A stretch of 64,000 nucleotides of DNA, from the NCBI RefSeq assembly GCF_028826155.1, contig NZ_JAQGPN010000001.1, forward strand, positions 2,299,501-2,363,500, written 5' to 3'. Positions 40,340 to 48,863 of the stretch are shown one piece after another. The first letter of the stretch is position 1. Each line of letters begins with the position of its first letter. Source of the DNA: Mesorhizobium shangrilense. Its GTDB lineage: Bacteria > Pseudomonadota > Alphaproteobacteria > Rhizobiales > Rhizobiaceae. A program made the position numbers and the translations under genes. The notes beneath the pieces are model-generated. The model saw only the letters and a program-made list of their open reading frames with translations. It was not told the DNA's origin and did not search any database.

Positions 40340-40446
40340 CGCTGTCGAACCCGGTTTGCAGGAAGGATCGCCGCGCATTCTTCGTTGTTGTCTGCATATG
40401 AACCCGCCGTCGGATGCGACGGCCGGCAAATCGAGGAGGAGAGAAA

Positions 40447-40890
40447 ATGCGCCCAACCATCGTCTATCCGAAGGCTGTCGCCATCGCGCTCGCCGTCGCA
40501 CTTGGCTCCGCATGGCCAGCCCTGGCGGAAACCGTCAACCTGACCGCATCGCTCGACGGCGCTCAGCAGTCCCCGACGCTGAACATTCCCGGCAAGGGCT
40601 CGGCGCAGCTGACCTTCGACACCGATACAAGGAAGCTGGATTGGACTGTCGAATATTCGGACCTGAGCGGCCCGCCGGTGATGGCTCATTTCCACGGGCC
40701 CGCCGACAAGGGGCAGAACGCCGACGTTGCCGTCCCCTTCGAGGGAGACCTCGCCAGCCCAATCAAGGGCAGCGCCACCCTGACCGAGGCGCAGGCCGCC
40801 GACCTGCTGGCCGGAAAATACTACATCAACCTGCACACCGAGGCTCACAAGGGCGGCGAGATCCGCGGGCAGGTCGAGAAGACGATGTAG
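40447..40890 (+). CDS. CHRD-domain secreted protein
   Basis: A 147-residue protein with a signal peptide (AVAIALAVALGSAWPALA, cleavage near residue 27) and one CHRD domain (LTASLDGAQQSP; VMAHFHGPADKG; YYINLHTEAHKGGEIRGQV). CHRD domains are beta-rich extracytoplasmic modules, named from chordin, with no established bacterial activity. ATG 40447 is preceded by AGGAGGAGAAA. It seems unrelated to the neighbouring transporter or toxin genes. Confidence 0.9.
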   Translation: MRPTIVYPKAVAIALAVALGSAWPALAETVNLTASLDGAQQSPTLNIPGKGSAQLTFDTDTRKLDWTVEYSDLSGPPVMAHFHGPADKGQNADVAVPFEGDLASPIKGSATLTEAQAADLLAGKYYINLHTEAHKGGEIRGQVEKTM

Positions 40891-40959
40891 GGCGGGGAGA
40901 AACCGATTGCCTGTCGAGGGTGCACGACCGACTGCCGCATTTTTGCAAAGCTTCGGTTT

Positions 40960-40973
40960 TCGAGTATGCTCGA
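40960..40973. promoter_or_regulatory. Small palindrome before the RelBE-like pair
   Basis: TCGAG and CTCGA flank TATG at 40960-40973, 30 bases before the antitoxin start. It is in the expected position for an antitoxin operator that overlaps a promoter, but is short. Confidence 0.4.
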
Positions 40974-41003
40974 CGGGTGATTGGACGTACCGCGGGTACA
41001 AGC

Positions 41004-41231
41004 ATGCCGATATCCTTGGAACTCGAGCCGGCCCTCGAGCAGAAGCTGATGGCCCTGTCGGAGAGGACGGGCCGGACAACGACGGACTATCTGCGCGAAG
41101 CGATAGAGCGGGGGCTGCAGGACATCGAAGACATCGATCTCGCTGATGCGGCCATGGAACGTATCCGTTCAGGCGGCGAGCGGACCTACACTTCGGATGA
41201 AGTGAGGCGCGAGCTTGGCCTGGACGGTTGA
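41004..41231 (+). CDS. RelB/CopG-like antitoxin
   Basis: A 75-residue protein with a ribbon-helix-helix beginning (MPISLELEPALEQKLMALSE; RTTTDYLREAIERGL) and a C-terminal segment that would wrap the toxin (MERIRSGGERTYTSDEVRRE). It overlaps the toxin gene by 17 bases. This arrangement matches RelBE/ParDE-type operons; the antitoxin is named by the toxin and by the RHH pattern. Confidence 0.87.
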   Translation: MPISLELEPALEQKLMALSERTGRTTTDYLREAIERGLQDIEDIDLADAAMERIRSGGERTYTSDEVRRELGLDG

Positions 41232-41481
41232 ATACAGCGAAGCCGCCAAACGAATCCTGAAGAAGCTTGATCGCCAGACAAGTCTGCGGATCCTCAACTT
41301 CCTCGATAAGCGCGTAGTTCGCGCCCAGGACCCGCGTTCATTCGGACATTCCCTGAAGGGGAAGCTGCGGGAGTACTGGCGATATAGGGTGGGTGACTAT
41401 CGCATCATCTGCCACCTGCAGGACGACCGTCTGGTCGTCCTTGTGCTCGACATCGGCAATCGGCGCGATGTCTACCGCTGA
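41215..41481 (+). CDS. RelE/ParE-family toxin
   Basis: An 88-residue toxin that likely starts at TTG 41215 within the antitoxin gene. The RelE pattern is clear: WTVEYSEAAKRILKKLDRQT, LKGKLREYWRYRVGDYRIIC, and a terminal VLVLDIGNRRDVYR in which His/Tyr/Arg residues near the end act in RelE-type mRNA cleavage. With the partner this is a complete small pair, the third toxin-antitoxin module in the window. Confidence 0.9.
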   Translation: MAWTVEYSEAAKRILKKLDRQTSLRILNFLDKRVVRAQDPRSFGHSLKGKLREYWRYRVGDYRIICHLQDDRLVVLVLDIGNRRDVYR

Positions 41482-41621
41482 CAACGTGCAATCAAGATCG
41501 GTCTGGACCTTGAAAGGGACGTGCCACCGTCCCTCCTGCATCGTGGCATGTCCTGTTCCTGGGTCGTTGGAGGACCGAGGCGGAGTGGGTTGCCTGCGTC
41601 CGTCGGAAGGGGGCAGGGCGC

Positions 41622-42524
41622 CTAATGCGCATCGACCATGAGCGAGCGGTGCGCGGCCACGCCCGCCATGGCGCCGTCGGCGACCGCAAACGGTACGTTG
41701 CCGGCTGCGCGGGCCGCGTCGCCGCATGCGAAAACGCCGTCTATGCTCGTCGCCTTGGTCATGTCGGTCTTGACCACCGCGCCCAGCGGCCCTTCCTCGA
41801 AGGCGCATCCCAATTCGGCGGCAATGGGCGCTGCCGCCTCTGTCCGCGAGGCGACGAACAGCCCCGCAAAGGACTGCTGGCGACCATCGCGCAATCGCAC
41901 CACGATACCGCCGCCCTCGGAGTCGCTCACCCCTGCCACCGGCGCCGCTTCCAGCGCCACCCCACGCCTCTGCAGAACCGCCCTTTGCTCGGGGTCCGGA
42001 TCGAACGCTTCGTTCGTGAACAGCGTCGTGGGCGCCCAATCCGGCAGCATCGTCGCGTGGTGCATGGAGATGGCTCCGACGGCGAGCACGGCGATCGGAC
42101 CCGCGCCCAGTTCGTAGCCGTGGCAATAGGGGCAGTGAAAGACCGTGCGGCCCCAACGTTCCTGAAGCCCCGGCACGGCCGGCAGGTGATCAACCACGCC
42201 CGTCGCGAGGATCAATCGCTTCGCCGTCGTTTCGCGAGTGTTCTCAATCGCAACCGAAAATCCGCCATCATGCCGTCTGGCGGTTGTCGCCTTGTCGTCG
42301 AGGAAGGACACGGTCGGATAAGCGGCGAGCTGATGCCGCGCCTTCAGGAGAATCTGCCGGGGAGGTTCACCGTCCTGCGCAAGGAAGCCATGGGAGGCCG
42401 ACGCGAACCGGTTCCGCGGCATTCCTGAATCGACGACCAGCACTTTGCGCCGGGCGCGGGCGAGTTGTGTCGCCGCCGAAAGACCGGCGAAGCTGCCGCC
42501 GATGACGATAGCATCAAAATCCAT
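41622..42524 (-). CDS. Thioredoxin-reductase-like NAD(P)/FAD oxidoreductase
   Basis: A 300-residue flavoenzyme with the FAD motif AIVIGGSFAGLSAATQLA, the redox-active CPYC (VFHCPYCHGYELG), and the closing FAD block GVFACGDAARAAGNVP. Length matches the small thioredoxin reductase group. The reduced partner is not known; many are related to TrxB or to enzymes that form disulfides in natural products. It lies 3 bases after an Rrf2 gene in the same orientation, so it is probably under that regulator's control. Confidence 0.93.
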   Translation of the reverse strand: MDFDAIVIGGSFAGLSAATQLARARRKVLVVDSGMPRNRFASASHGFLAQDGEPPRQILLKARHQLAAYPTVSFLDDKATTARRHDGGFSVAIENTRETTAKRLILATGVVDHLPAVPGLQERWGRTVFHCPYCHGYELGAGPIAVLAVGAISMHHATMLPDWAPTTLFTNEAFDPDPEQRAVLQRRGVALEAAPVAGVSDSEGGGIVVRLRDGRQQSFAGLFVASRTEAAAPIAAELGCAFEEGPLGAVVKTDMTKATSIDGVFACGDAARAAGNVPFAVADGAMAGVAAHRSLMVDAH

Positions 42525-42527
42525 GGA

Positions 42528-42968
42528 TCAGTTGTCCTTTCGTCCTGCAAGTCGCTTCTCGAAGTCCGCGGCAAGGTCGGAGAGCTTGATGGCCCGCATC
42601 CGTTCGAGTAGCCGGGCCTCTGCGTCCCGGCGCTCCGCCTCAAGGGCCGTGTCGACGGCCTGTTCGAGCAGGCAGACGGATTGTGGCGCGAGGCCACCGC
42701 CGAAGCCGAAGAGATCGGGGCGGCCGAGCGCGGCATAGATGTCGAACAGGGAAATCTCGGACAACTGCCTCGTCAGCGACCAGCCGCCGTGATGGCCTTT
42801 CGCGGCCGCAACGATGCCGGCCTCTCTCAGGCCCGCCATCGTGCGCCGGACCACGACGGGGTTCGTGTGCATGCAGGAGGCGAGCGCCTCCGACGTCATC
42901 GGACCATCGCTCTCGGCGATGTGCAGGACGGCATGGAGAATGGCGGAAAGGCGATTGTCACGCTTCAT
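42528..42968 (-). CDS. Rrf2-family transcriptional regulator
   Basis: A 146-residue Rrf2 protein with winged helix (LSAILHAVLHIAESDGPMTS; TNPVVVRRTMAGLREAGIV; GHHGGWSLTR). I take MKRDNRLS (42968) as the start; a TTG at 43004 is in frame but has no better ribosome site. A perfect inverted repeat (42966-42988) overlaps this ATG, and its centre contains a TATAGT that would give a leaderless message. The thioredoxin-reductase-like gene follows after 3 bases. Cys residues (ASCMHT; QSVCLLEQ) are not in an IscR-type cluster. Confidence 0.88.
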   Translation of the reverse strand: MKRDNRLSAILHAVLHIAESDGPMTSEALASCMHTNPVVVRRTMAGLREAGIVAAAKGHHGGWSLTRQLSEISLFDIYAALGRPDLFGFGGGLAPQSVCLLEQAVDTALEAERRDAEARLLERMRAIKLSDLAADFEKRLAGRKDN

Positions 42969-42988
42969 GTAACTATAATTGTTACATG
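42966..42988. promoter_or_regulatory. Perfect operator palindrome on the Rrf2 start codon
   Basis: CATGTAAC (42966-42973) and GTTACATG (42981-42988) flank TATAATT. The left arm includes the start codon of the Rrf2 gene and the centre looks like a promoter -10 box. Binding by Rrf2 would block its own transcription and that of the downstream reductase gene. Confidence 0.75.
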
Positions 42989-43059
42989 AGAGGTGGCATT
43001 TCAAGATAGAGGAGAAATTTTCCTCATGCGGATACGCGCGGATGCTTGGGGAGAAGCGC

Positions 43060-44712
43060 TTAGCGCTTCTCCCGGATGTCCGTCAGCGTCCTGGCGGGCG
43101 TGATCGCCTCCGGGTCCAGCTTGATCTCGATGATGGCCGGCTTGCCCGATGCCCTGGCGCGTTCGAAGGCGGGGGCGAAGTCGGCCGTCTTCTCCACTGT
43201 CTCCCCGTGCCCGCCATAGGCGCGCGCCCAGGCCGCGAAGTCGGGATTGACCAGGTCCGTGCCGCTGACGCGCCCGGGGAACTCGCGTTCCTGATGCATG
43301 CGGATCGTGCCGTAGATGCCGTTGTTGACCACGATCACGATGATCGGCAGGCCGTACTGGATCGCCGTTCCGAATTCCTGGCCGTTCATCTGGAAGCAGC
43401 CGTCGCCGGCGAAGGCGACGACCGTGCGCTCGGGGTAGATGGCCTTGGCTGCGACGGCGGCGGGCGTGCCGTAGCCCATCGAGCCGGAGGTCGGAGCGGC
43501 TTGCGTGGCAAAACGGCGGAAGCGGCGGAAACGATGGATCCAGGTGGCGTAGTTGCCGGCGCCGTTGGCGATGATCGCTTCATCGGGCAACGCCTCGTTG
43601 AGCCAGGTCATGATCGGTCCCATCTGTACGTCGCCGGGTCCATTCTCCGGCGGTGTCGACCAGGCAAGATAGCTCGCGTGGAGCTCGGCGGTGCGATCCT
43701 GCCAGGCCGGAGGTGCCTTGGGCGCGCGCCCGGCAAAGGCGGCCGCAAAGGCAGCGGGCGTCGCGTTGATGGCGAGCGTCGGCCGATAGACGCGACCAAG
43801 TTCGTTGGCGTCCGCGTGGATATGCACCAGCTTCTGGTCTGGATACGGGCTCTTCAGCAGCGTGTAGTCCGACGACGGCATCTCGCCGAAACGACCGCCG
43901 ATCAGCAGCACGAGGTCGGCGTCCTTGATCGCCGCCGCGAGCTTGGGATTGGGGCCGATGCCGACGTCGCCCGCGTAGCAGGGGTGAAGGTGGTCGAAAA
44001 GCATCTGCCGCCTGAAGGAGCAGCCGACCGGCAGCGCCCAGCTTTCCGCCGAACGCTGGAACGTTGCGACGGCGTCTTGGTCCCAGCGCGAGCCGCCGAG
44101 GATGACGAAAGGCCGCTCGGCCTTGGCGAGCAATGCTTCGAGCGCTTGCATCTCCTCTTCGCCGGGCCGCGTCTCGACTGGCGTGAAGGGCAGGGCGGCG
44201 GGAGCATCGGCCTCGGACATCAGCATGTCTTCCGGCAGCGACACGACCACGGGTCCGGGCCTTCCAGACGTGGCTACCGAGAAGGCGCGGCCGACCAGTT
44301 CGGGGACGCGCTCGGCGCGGTCGATCTCGACCACCCACTTCGCGATGTCGCCGTAGAAGCGCTTGTAGTTCACCTCCTGGAACGCCTCGCGCTCCCGCGC
44401 ATGGCCGCCGATCTGGCCAATGAAGAGGATCATCGGCGAGGAGTCCTGCATGGCGATGTGGACGCCGGCGGACGCATTGGTGGCGCCGGGGCCGCGGGTG
44501 ACGAAGCAGATGCCGGGGCGGCCGGTGAGCCGCCCCTCGCAGTCGGCCATCATCGCGGCGCCGCCTTCCTGGCGGCAGACGATCGTCTTGATTGCTGAGT
44601 CGTGCAGCGCGTCGAGCACGGCAAGGTAGCTTTCGCCCGGGACGCAGAAGATGCGCTCGACGCCATTCGCCTCCAGCGCTTCGACAATCAGCTTGCCGCC
44701 GTTTCGCATCAT
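43060..44712 (-). CDS. Thiamine-diphosphate-binding enzyme (acetolactate synthase/oxalyl-CoA decarboxylase superfamily)
   Basis: A 550-residue ThDP enzyme with the usual three domains. The catalytic Glu is in VCRQEGGAAMMADCEGRLTG, and the Mg-ThDP motif is FAGDGCFQMNGQEFGTA, ending with VVNNGIYG. It overlaps the CoA-transferase gene by 4 bases (ATGA), so the two form a pair. A formyl-CoA transferase/oxalyl-CoA decarboxylase-like or 2-hydroxyacyl-CoA lyase-like reaction is possible, but its sequence is not clearly either; it is not a housekeeping IlvB as no small subunit adjoins it. Confidence 0.9.
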   Translation of the reverse strand: MMRNGGKLIVEALEANGVERIFCVPGESYLAVLDALHDSAIKTIVCRQEGGAAMMADCEGRLTGRPGICFVTRGPGATNASAGVHIAMQDSSPMILFIGQIGGHAREREAFQEVNYKRFYGDIAKWVVEIDRAERVPELVGRAFSVATSGRPGPVVVSLPEDMLMSEADAPAALPFTPVETRPGEEEMQALEALLAKAERPFVILGGSRWDQDAVATFQRSAESWALPVGCSFRRQMLFDHLHPCYAGDVGIGPNPKLAAAIKDADLVLLIGGRFGEMPSSDYTLLKSPYPDQKLVHIHADANELGRVYRPTLAINATPAAFAAAFAGRAPKAPPAWQDRTAELHASYLAWSTPPENGPGDVQMGPIMTWLNEALPDEAIIANGAGNYATWIHRFRRFRRFATQAAPTSGSMGYGTPAAVAAKAIYPERTVVAFAGDGCFQMNGQEFGTAIQYGLPIIVIVVNNGIYGTIRMHQEREFPGRVSGTDLVNPDFAAWARAYGGHGETVEKTADFAPAFERARASGKPAIIEIKLDPEAITPARTLTDIREKR

Positions 44713-45881
44713 GCCTTCTCCTCCAGTTCGGCAAGGATTTCCGCCGTGTGCTCGCCGAGCCGCGGCGAGGGGCGCTCATAGGCGAGCGGCGTTTCCGACA
44801 TGATCATCGGAGCACGCACCGAAGGCAGCATGTTGCCGCGCCCGTCGTCGAGATCCATGCGCATGCCCCGCGCGACGGCCTGCGGATCAGCGAACATCTC
44901 GCCGATCGTGTTGATGGGGCTGGCCGGCACGCCGGTTTGTTCGAGACTGGCGAGCAGCGCGGCGCGGGGCCAGTCCTTCAGCGCCTCGACGATGCGCTCC
45001 CGCAGCGCGGTCCTGTTCGTCACCCGCGCCGGGTTGGTCGCAAATTCCGGCTGGGTCGTGAGGTCGTCCAGCCCAACAATGGCGCAGAACTTCTTGAACT
45101 GCCCGTCATTGCCCACGGCAAGGATGATGTGGCCGTCCTTCACCGGCAGCACTTCATAGGGTGCGATGTTCATGTGGGCGTTGCCCATCTGGATGGGCGA
45201 ATTGCCCGAGACCAGGTAATTGAGGTTCTGGTTGCCGAGGATCGAGATCTGGGAATCGAACAGCGCCATGTCGATGTGCTGGCCCTGTCCGGTCGTCTCG
45301 GCGTGGCGCAGGGCGGCCTGGATGGCGATGACGGAATAGAGGCCGGTGAAGATGTCGGCGATGGCGACGCCCGCCTTCTGCGGCTCGCGACCGGGCTCGC
45401 CGGTGATGGACATCATGCCGGCCATGCCCTGGATGATGAAGTCGTATCCGGCGCGCGGCGCGTAGGGACCCGTCTGTCCGAACCCGGTGATCGAGCAGTA
45501 GACGAGCCTGGGATTGATCTTGCGCAGGCTCTCGTAGTCGAGCCCGTATTTCTTGAGGCCGCCAAGCTTGAAGTTCTCGATCAGGACGTCGGCTGTCGCG
45601 ACGAGCTTTTTCACCGTCTCTGCGCCCTCTGGCGTGGAGAAATCGATTGCAATCGAGCGCTTGCCGCGGTTGCACGCATGATAGTAGGCGGCCGAGAGGT
45701 TCTCGCCGTCATGGCTCATGGCGAAGGGCGGGCCCCATTTGCGCGTGTCGTCGCCGCCATCGGGGTTCTCCACCTTGATGACGTCGGCTCCGAGATCGGC
45801 CAGCATCTGGCCGGCCCATGGACCGGCGAGGATGCGCGCGAGTTCGATGACACGGATGCCCTTGAGCGGCGCTTCAGACAT
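44709..45881 (-). CDS. CaiB/BaiF-family (class III) CoA-transferase
   Basis: A 390-residue class III CoA-transferase. Family segments are plain: GIRVIELARILAGPWAGQML, LGADVIKVENPDGGDD, the acyl-carrying Asp in AGYDFIIQGMAGMMS, and GVPASPINTIGEM. I start it at 45881 (MSEAPLKG), where similarity begins; TTG 45923 is in frame but adds an unrelated leader. It overlaps the ThDP gene, suggesting that one activates an acid to the CoA ester and the other acts on it. The substrate is unknown. Confidence 0.92.
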   Translation of the reverse strand: MSEAPLKGIRVIELARILAGPWAGQMLADLGADVIKVENPDGGDDTRKWGPPFAMSHDGENLSAAYYHACNRGKRSIAIDFSTPEGAETVKKLVATADVLIENFKLGGLKKYGLDYESLRKINPRLVYCSITGFGQTGPYAPRAGYDFIIQGMAGMMSITGEPGREPQKAGVAIADIFTGLYSVIAIQAALRHAETTGQGQHIDMALFDSQISILGNQNLNYLVSGNSPIQMGNAHMNIAPYEVLPVKDGHIILAVGNDGQFKKFCAIVGLDDLTTQPEFATNPARVTNRTALRERIVEALKDWPRAALLASLEQTGVPASPINTIGEMFADPQAVARGMRMDLDDGRGNMLPSVRAPMIMSETPLAYERPSPRLGEHTAEILAELEEKA

Positions 45882-45960
45882 AGGAAGGAACAGTCCCGAT
45901 TGATGGAGGCCGTTGACTAGCAAAACCGCCTGTCTCTGTCACCGCCGCAGCGGGTCGCGG

Positions 45961-46941
45961 TCAAGCCCCTGCGCTACCGGACAGCCGGCCAGGCTCGGAT
46001 CCGGTTGCTTCCGGTCGGCACACCTTGTCCAGCCAGTCGGCGAAGTCGGCCATGATGATGTCCCGATTCAACTCGTTCAGGGATTCGTGCCGGGTTTGCG
46101 GGTAAATCCTTGAAACCAGATTCGAAAAGCCCATTCGCTCCAGCCGTTTCGCGAAGGCTGTGATCGCCTTGCCCCCGTCGCTGCCGGGATCGTGTTCGCC
46201 ACCGACGAGATTGATCGGGAGATCGCGGCGGATGCGGGAGAAGTTGCGATCGTCGGCGCCGGCGAAGACGAAGCGAAACACATCCAGCCACATCGATACC
46301 GAAGCATCCCAGCCGCACAGCGGATCGGCGATGTATTTCTCCACCTCGGCCGGATCGCGCGACAGCCAGTCGAATGGCGTACGGTGGCCCGGCACCTTAC
46401 GCCCCCAATCCTGGAACGTGAGCCGGGGGAGCACGCGCGAGGGCACGTCGGAGCCCAGGCGGAATCTCTCCCAGGCCAGCACCGCCTGCGCCACGCGCCC
46501 CATGACGTCTGCGGAAAAATTGGCGTTCCAGATCGCTGCGGCATGCGCGCGGTCGGAATGCCGGATCAGGAAGCTTGTCGCCACGAGGCCACCCATCGAA
46601 TGTCCGAAGACGATCACCGGCAGGCCGGGGTGGTCCTCGGCGATGCGGTCGTGGACAGCGGCGATGTCGGCAACCACCTGCGCGTCGCCGTTGGCTGCCG
46701 CAAACCGCCCGAGCGGCGCGTCCTGTGCTTTCGTGTGGCCGTGGCCGCGATGGTCGTGCGCGTAGGAATGGTAACCGCGGCCGGCGAGGTAGTCCGCGAA
46801 GCGGGCGTAGCGGGCGGCGTGCTCGGCAAGCCCGTGGTTGATCTGCACCACGCCGCGCGCAGGACGATCAGTCTTTCGTACATAGAGATTGAGCTCAGCC
46901 CCCGTCGTCGAAACGAGCCCGAACTGATGGTCGAAACCCAT
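45961..46941 (-). CDS. Alpha/beta hydrolase (lysophospholipase-like)
   Basis: A 326-residue serine hydrolase with the nucleophile elbow GHSMGG, the oxyanion/His block YAHDHRGHGHTKAQD, and the terminal catalytic His in QTRHESLNE. This pattern matches monoacylglycerol lipase/lysophospholipase-type enzymes. I start it at ATG 46941 (MGFDHQFG), preceded by AGGGGGCATCGC; the frame is open to 47046, overlapping the EttA gene, which argues against the longer form. Same strand as the CoA-transferase after about 80 bases. Confidence 0.9.
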   Translation of the reverse strand: MGFDHQFGLVSTTGAELNLYVRKTDRPARGVVQINHGLAEHAARYARFADYLAGRGYHSYAHDHRGHGHTKAQDAPLGRFAAANGDAQVVADIAAVHDRIAEDHPGLPVIVFGHSMGGLVATSFLIRHSDRAHAAAIWNANFSADVMGRVAQAVLAWERFRLGSDVPSRVLPRLTFQDWGRKVPGHRTPFDWLSRDPAEVEKYIADPLCGWDASVSMWLDVFRFVFAGADDRNFSRIRRDLPINLVGGEHDPGSDGGKAITAFAKRLERMGFSNLVSRIYPQTRHESLNELNRDIIMADFADWLDKVCRPEATGSEPGRLSGSAGA

Positions 46942-47039
46942 GCGATGCCCCCTGCGCGCACAAACCCGATTGCCGTTTCGGCCCGCCTCGCCTAAATAGC
47001 CGACAATTTCTCCGTTCATCGAAGACAGGAATAGCGCGC

Positions 47040-48689
47040 GTGGCACGCCAGTTCATCTATCACATGTCGGGTCTGAACAAGGCCTACGGCACCAAGAAGG
47101 TGCTCGAAAACCTTCACCTTTCCTTCTACCCGGACGCAAAGATCGGCATCCTGGGGCCGAACGGCGCCGGCAAGTCGACCGTGCTGAAGATCATGGCCGG
47201 CATCGACAAGGAATTCTCCGGCGAAGCCTGGCTCGCCGAGGGCGCCACAGTCGGCTATCTGGCGCAGGAGCCGCAACTCGACGCGACGAAGAACGTGTTC
47301 GAGAACATCATGGAGGGTCTGGGCAAGAAGACCGCCATCATCGAGCGCTACAACGAGCTGATGATGAACTACTCCGACGAGACGGCAGACGAGTCGGCAA
47401 GGCTCCAGGACGAGATGGATCGTCTCAACTTGTGGGATCTCGAGCAGCAGGTCGAGATGGCGATGGAAGCGCTGGCCTGCCCGCCGAAGGACGCCGACGT
47501 GACCACGCTTTCGGGCGGCGAGCGCCGGCGCGTGGCGCTGTGCAAGCTGCTTCTGTCCGAGCCGGACCTTCTCCTTCTCGACGAGCCGACCAACCATCTG
47601 GACGCCGAGACCACCGCGTGGCTTGAAAAGCATCTGCGCGCCTACAAGGGCGCCGTGCTGCTCATCACCCACGACCGCTACTTCCTCGACAACGTCACCG
47701 GCTGGATCCTCGAACTCGACCGTGGCCGCGGCATTCCCTACGAGGGGAACTACACCGCCTACCTCGAAGCCAAGGCCAAGCGCCTCAAGCAGGAGGGTCG
47801 CGAGGACGACGCCCGCCAGCGGGCGATCTCGCGCGAGCGCGAGTGGATCGCGTCGAGCCCCAAGGCCCGCCAGACCAAGTCGAAGGCCCGCATCAAGGCC
47901 TTCGAGGAACTGCTTGATCAGGCGGACAAGCGGCGTCCGACCGACACCCAGATCGTCATCCCGCACGGCGAGCGCCTGGGCAACGTCGTCATCGAGGTCG
48001 AAGACATCGACAAGGGCTTTGGCGACCAACTCCTCATAGAGGACCTGTCGTTCAAGCTGCCGCCCGGCGGCATCGTGGGCGTCATCGGCCCGAACGGCGC
48101 CGGCAAGACGACGCTGTTCAAGATGATCACCGGCCAGGAGAAGCCCGACGCCGGCTCGATCCGCATCGGCGAGACGGTCAAGCTCGGCTATGTCGACCAG
48201 AGCCGCGATGCGCTGGACCCGAACAAGACCGTGTGGGAGGAGATCTCCGGCGGCGCAGAGGTCGTAAAACTCGGAAAATTCGAGGCCAACACCCGCGCCT
48301 ATTGCTCGTCCTTCAACTTCCGCGGCGGCGACCAGCAGCAGAAGGTCGGCAATCTCTCCGGCGGCCAGCGCAACCGCGTGCACCTCGCAAAGATGCTGAA
48401 GACCGGCGGCAACGTGCTGCTGCTCGACGAGCCGACCAACGACCTCGACACCGAGACGCTGGCTGCGCTGGAAGACGCCCTCGAGAGCTATGCCGGCTGC
48501 GCCGTGATCATCAGCCACGATCGTATGTTCCTCGATCGCCTGGCGACGCACATCCTGGCGTTCGAGGGCGACAGTCATGTCGAGTGGTTCGAAGGCAACT
48601 TCGAGGACTACGAGAAGGACAAGATCCGTCGCCTCGGACCGGATGCGATCAACCCGCACCGCATGACCTACAAGCGTCTGACGCGGTAG
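47040..48689 (+). CDS. ettA: Energy-dependent translational throttle protein EttA (ABC-F)
   Basis: A 549-residue ABC-F protein with two ATPase domains. First domain: GPNGAGKST, LSGGERRR, LLLLDEPTNHLD. Second: GPNGAGKTT, LSGGQRNR, LLLDEPTNDLD. The linker and Arm have the EttA pattern (AISREREWIASSPKARQTKS). EttA gates early elongation in response to ATP/ADP. Start is GTG 47040. Length, linker and gene order are typical for the group in rhizobia; confidence in the symbol is high. Confidence 0.96.
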   Translation: MARQFIYHMSGLNKAYGTKKVLENLHLSFYPDAKIGILGPNGAGKSTVLKIMAGIDKEFSGEAWLAEGATVGYLAQEPQLDATKNVFENIMEGLGKKTAIIERYNELMMNYSDETADESARLQDEMDRLNLWDLEQQVEMAMEALACPPKDADVTTLSGGERRRVALCKLLLSEPDLLLLDEPTNHLDAETTAWLEKHLRAYKGAVLLITHDRYFLDNVTGWILELDRGRGIPYEGNYTAYLEAKAKRLKQEGREDDARQRAISREREWIASSPKARQTKSKARIKAFEELLDQADKRRPTDTQIVIPHGERLGNVVIEVEDIDKGFGDQLLIEDLSFKLPPGGIVGVIGPNGAGKTTLFKMITGQEKPDAGSIRIGETVKLGYVDQSRDALDPNKTVWEEISGGAEVVKLGKFEANTRAYCSSFNFRGGDQQQKVGNLSGGQRNRVHLAKMLKTGGNVLLLDEPTNDLDTETLAALEDALESYAGCAVIISHDRMFLDRLATHILAFEGDSHVEWFEGNFEDYEKDKIRRLGPDAINPHRMTYKRLTR

Positions 48690-48700
48690 GCTGGGCATTT

Positions 48701-48723
48701 CCGGGGCGGCATCGCTGCCCCGG
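48701..48723 (+). terminator. Hairpin after ettA
   Basis: CCGGGGCGGC (48701-48710) pairs with GCTGCCCCGG (48714-48723), with one G-T wobble and a 3-base loop, 12 bases past the ettA stop. No clear U-run follows, so termination is likely but not certain. Confidence 0.5.
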
Positions 48724-48863
48724 GGCCGGATACCTTGAGATCCGGATGCGAACTCCGGACGCATGGGGGGCGGCATGGTTGAACCGTGCCGGCTGCGGGC
48801 GTCGCAAGTGAACGCTTGATGCCGCCGACGATTCGTCCCACATCGGGTCCGATGAAGGATGAC

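Noticed and set aside
43060..44712. Acetolactate synthase large subunit IlvB
   Set aside because: No small-subunit gene is adjacent and the coupled gene is a CoA-transferase, so branched-chain amino-acid synthesis is unlikely.
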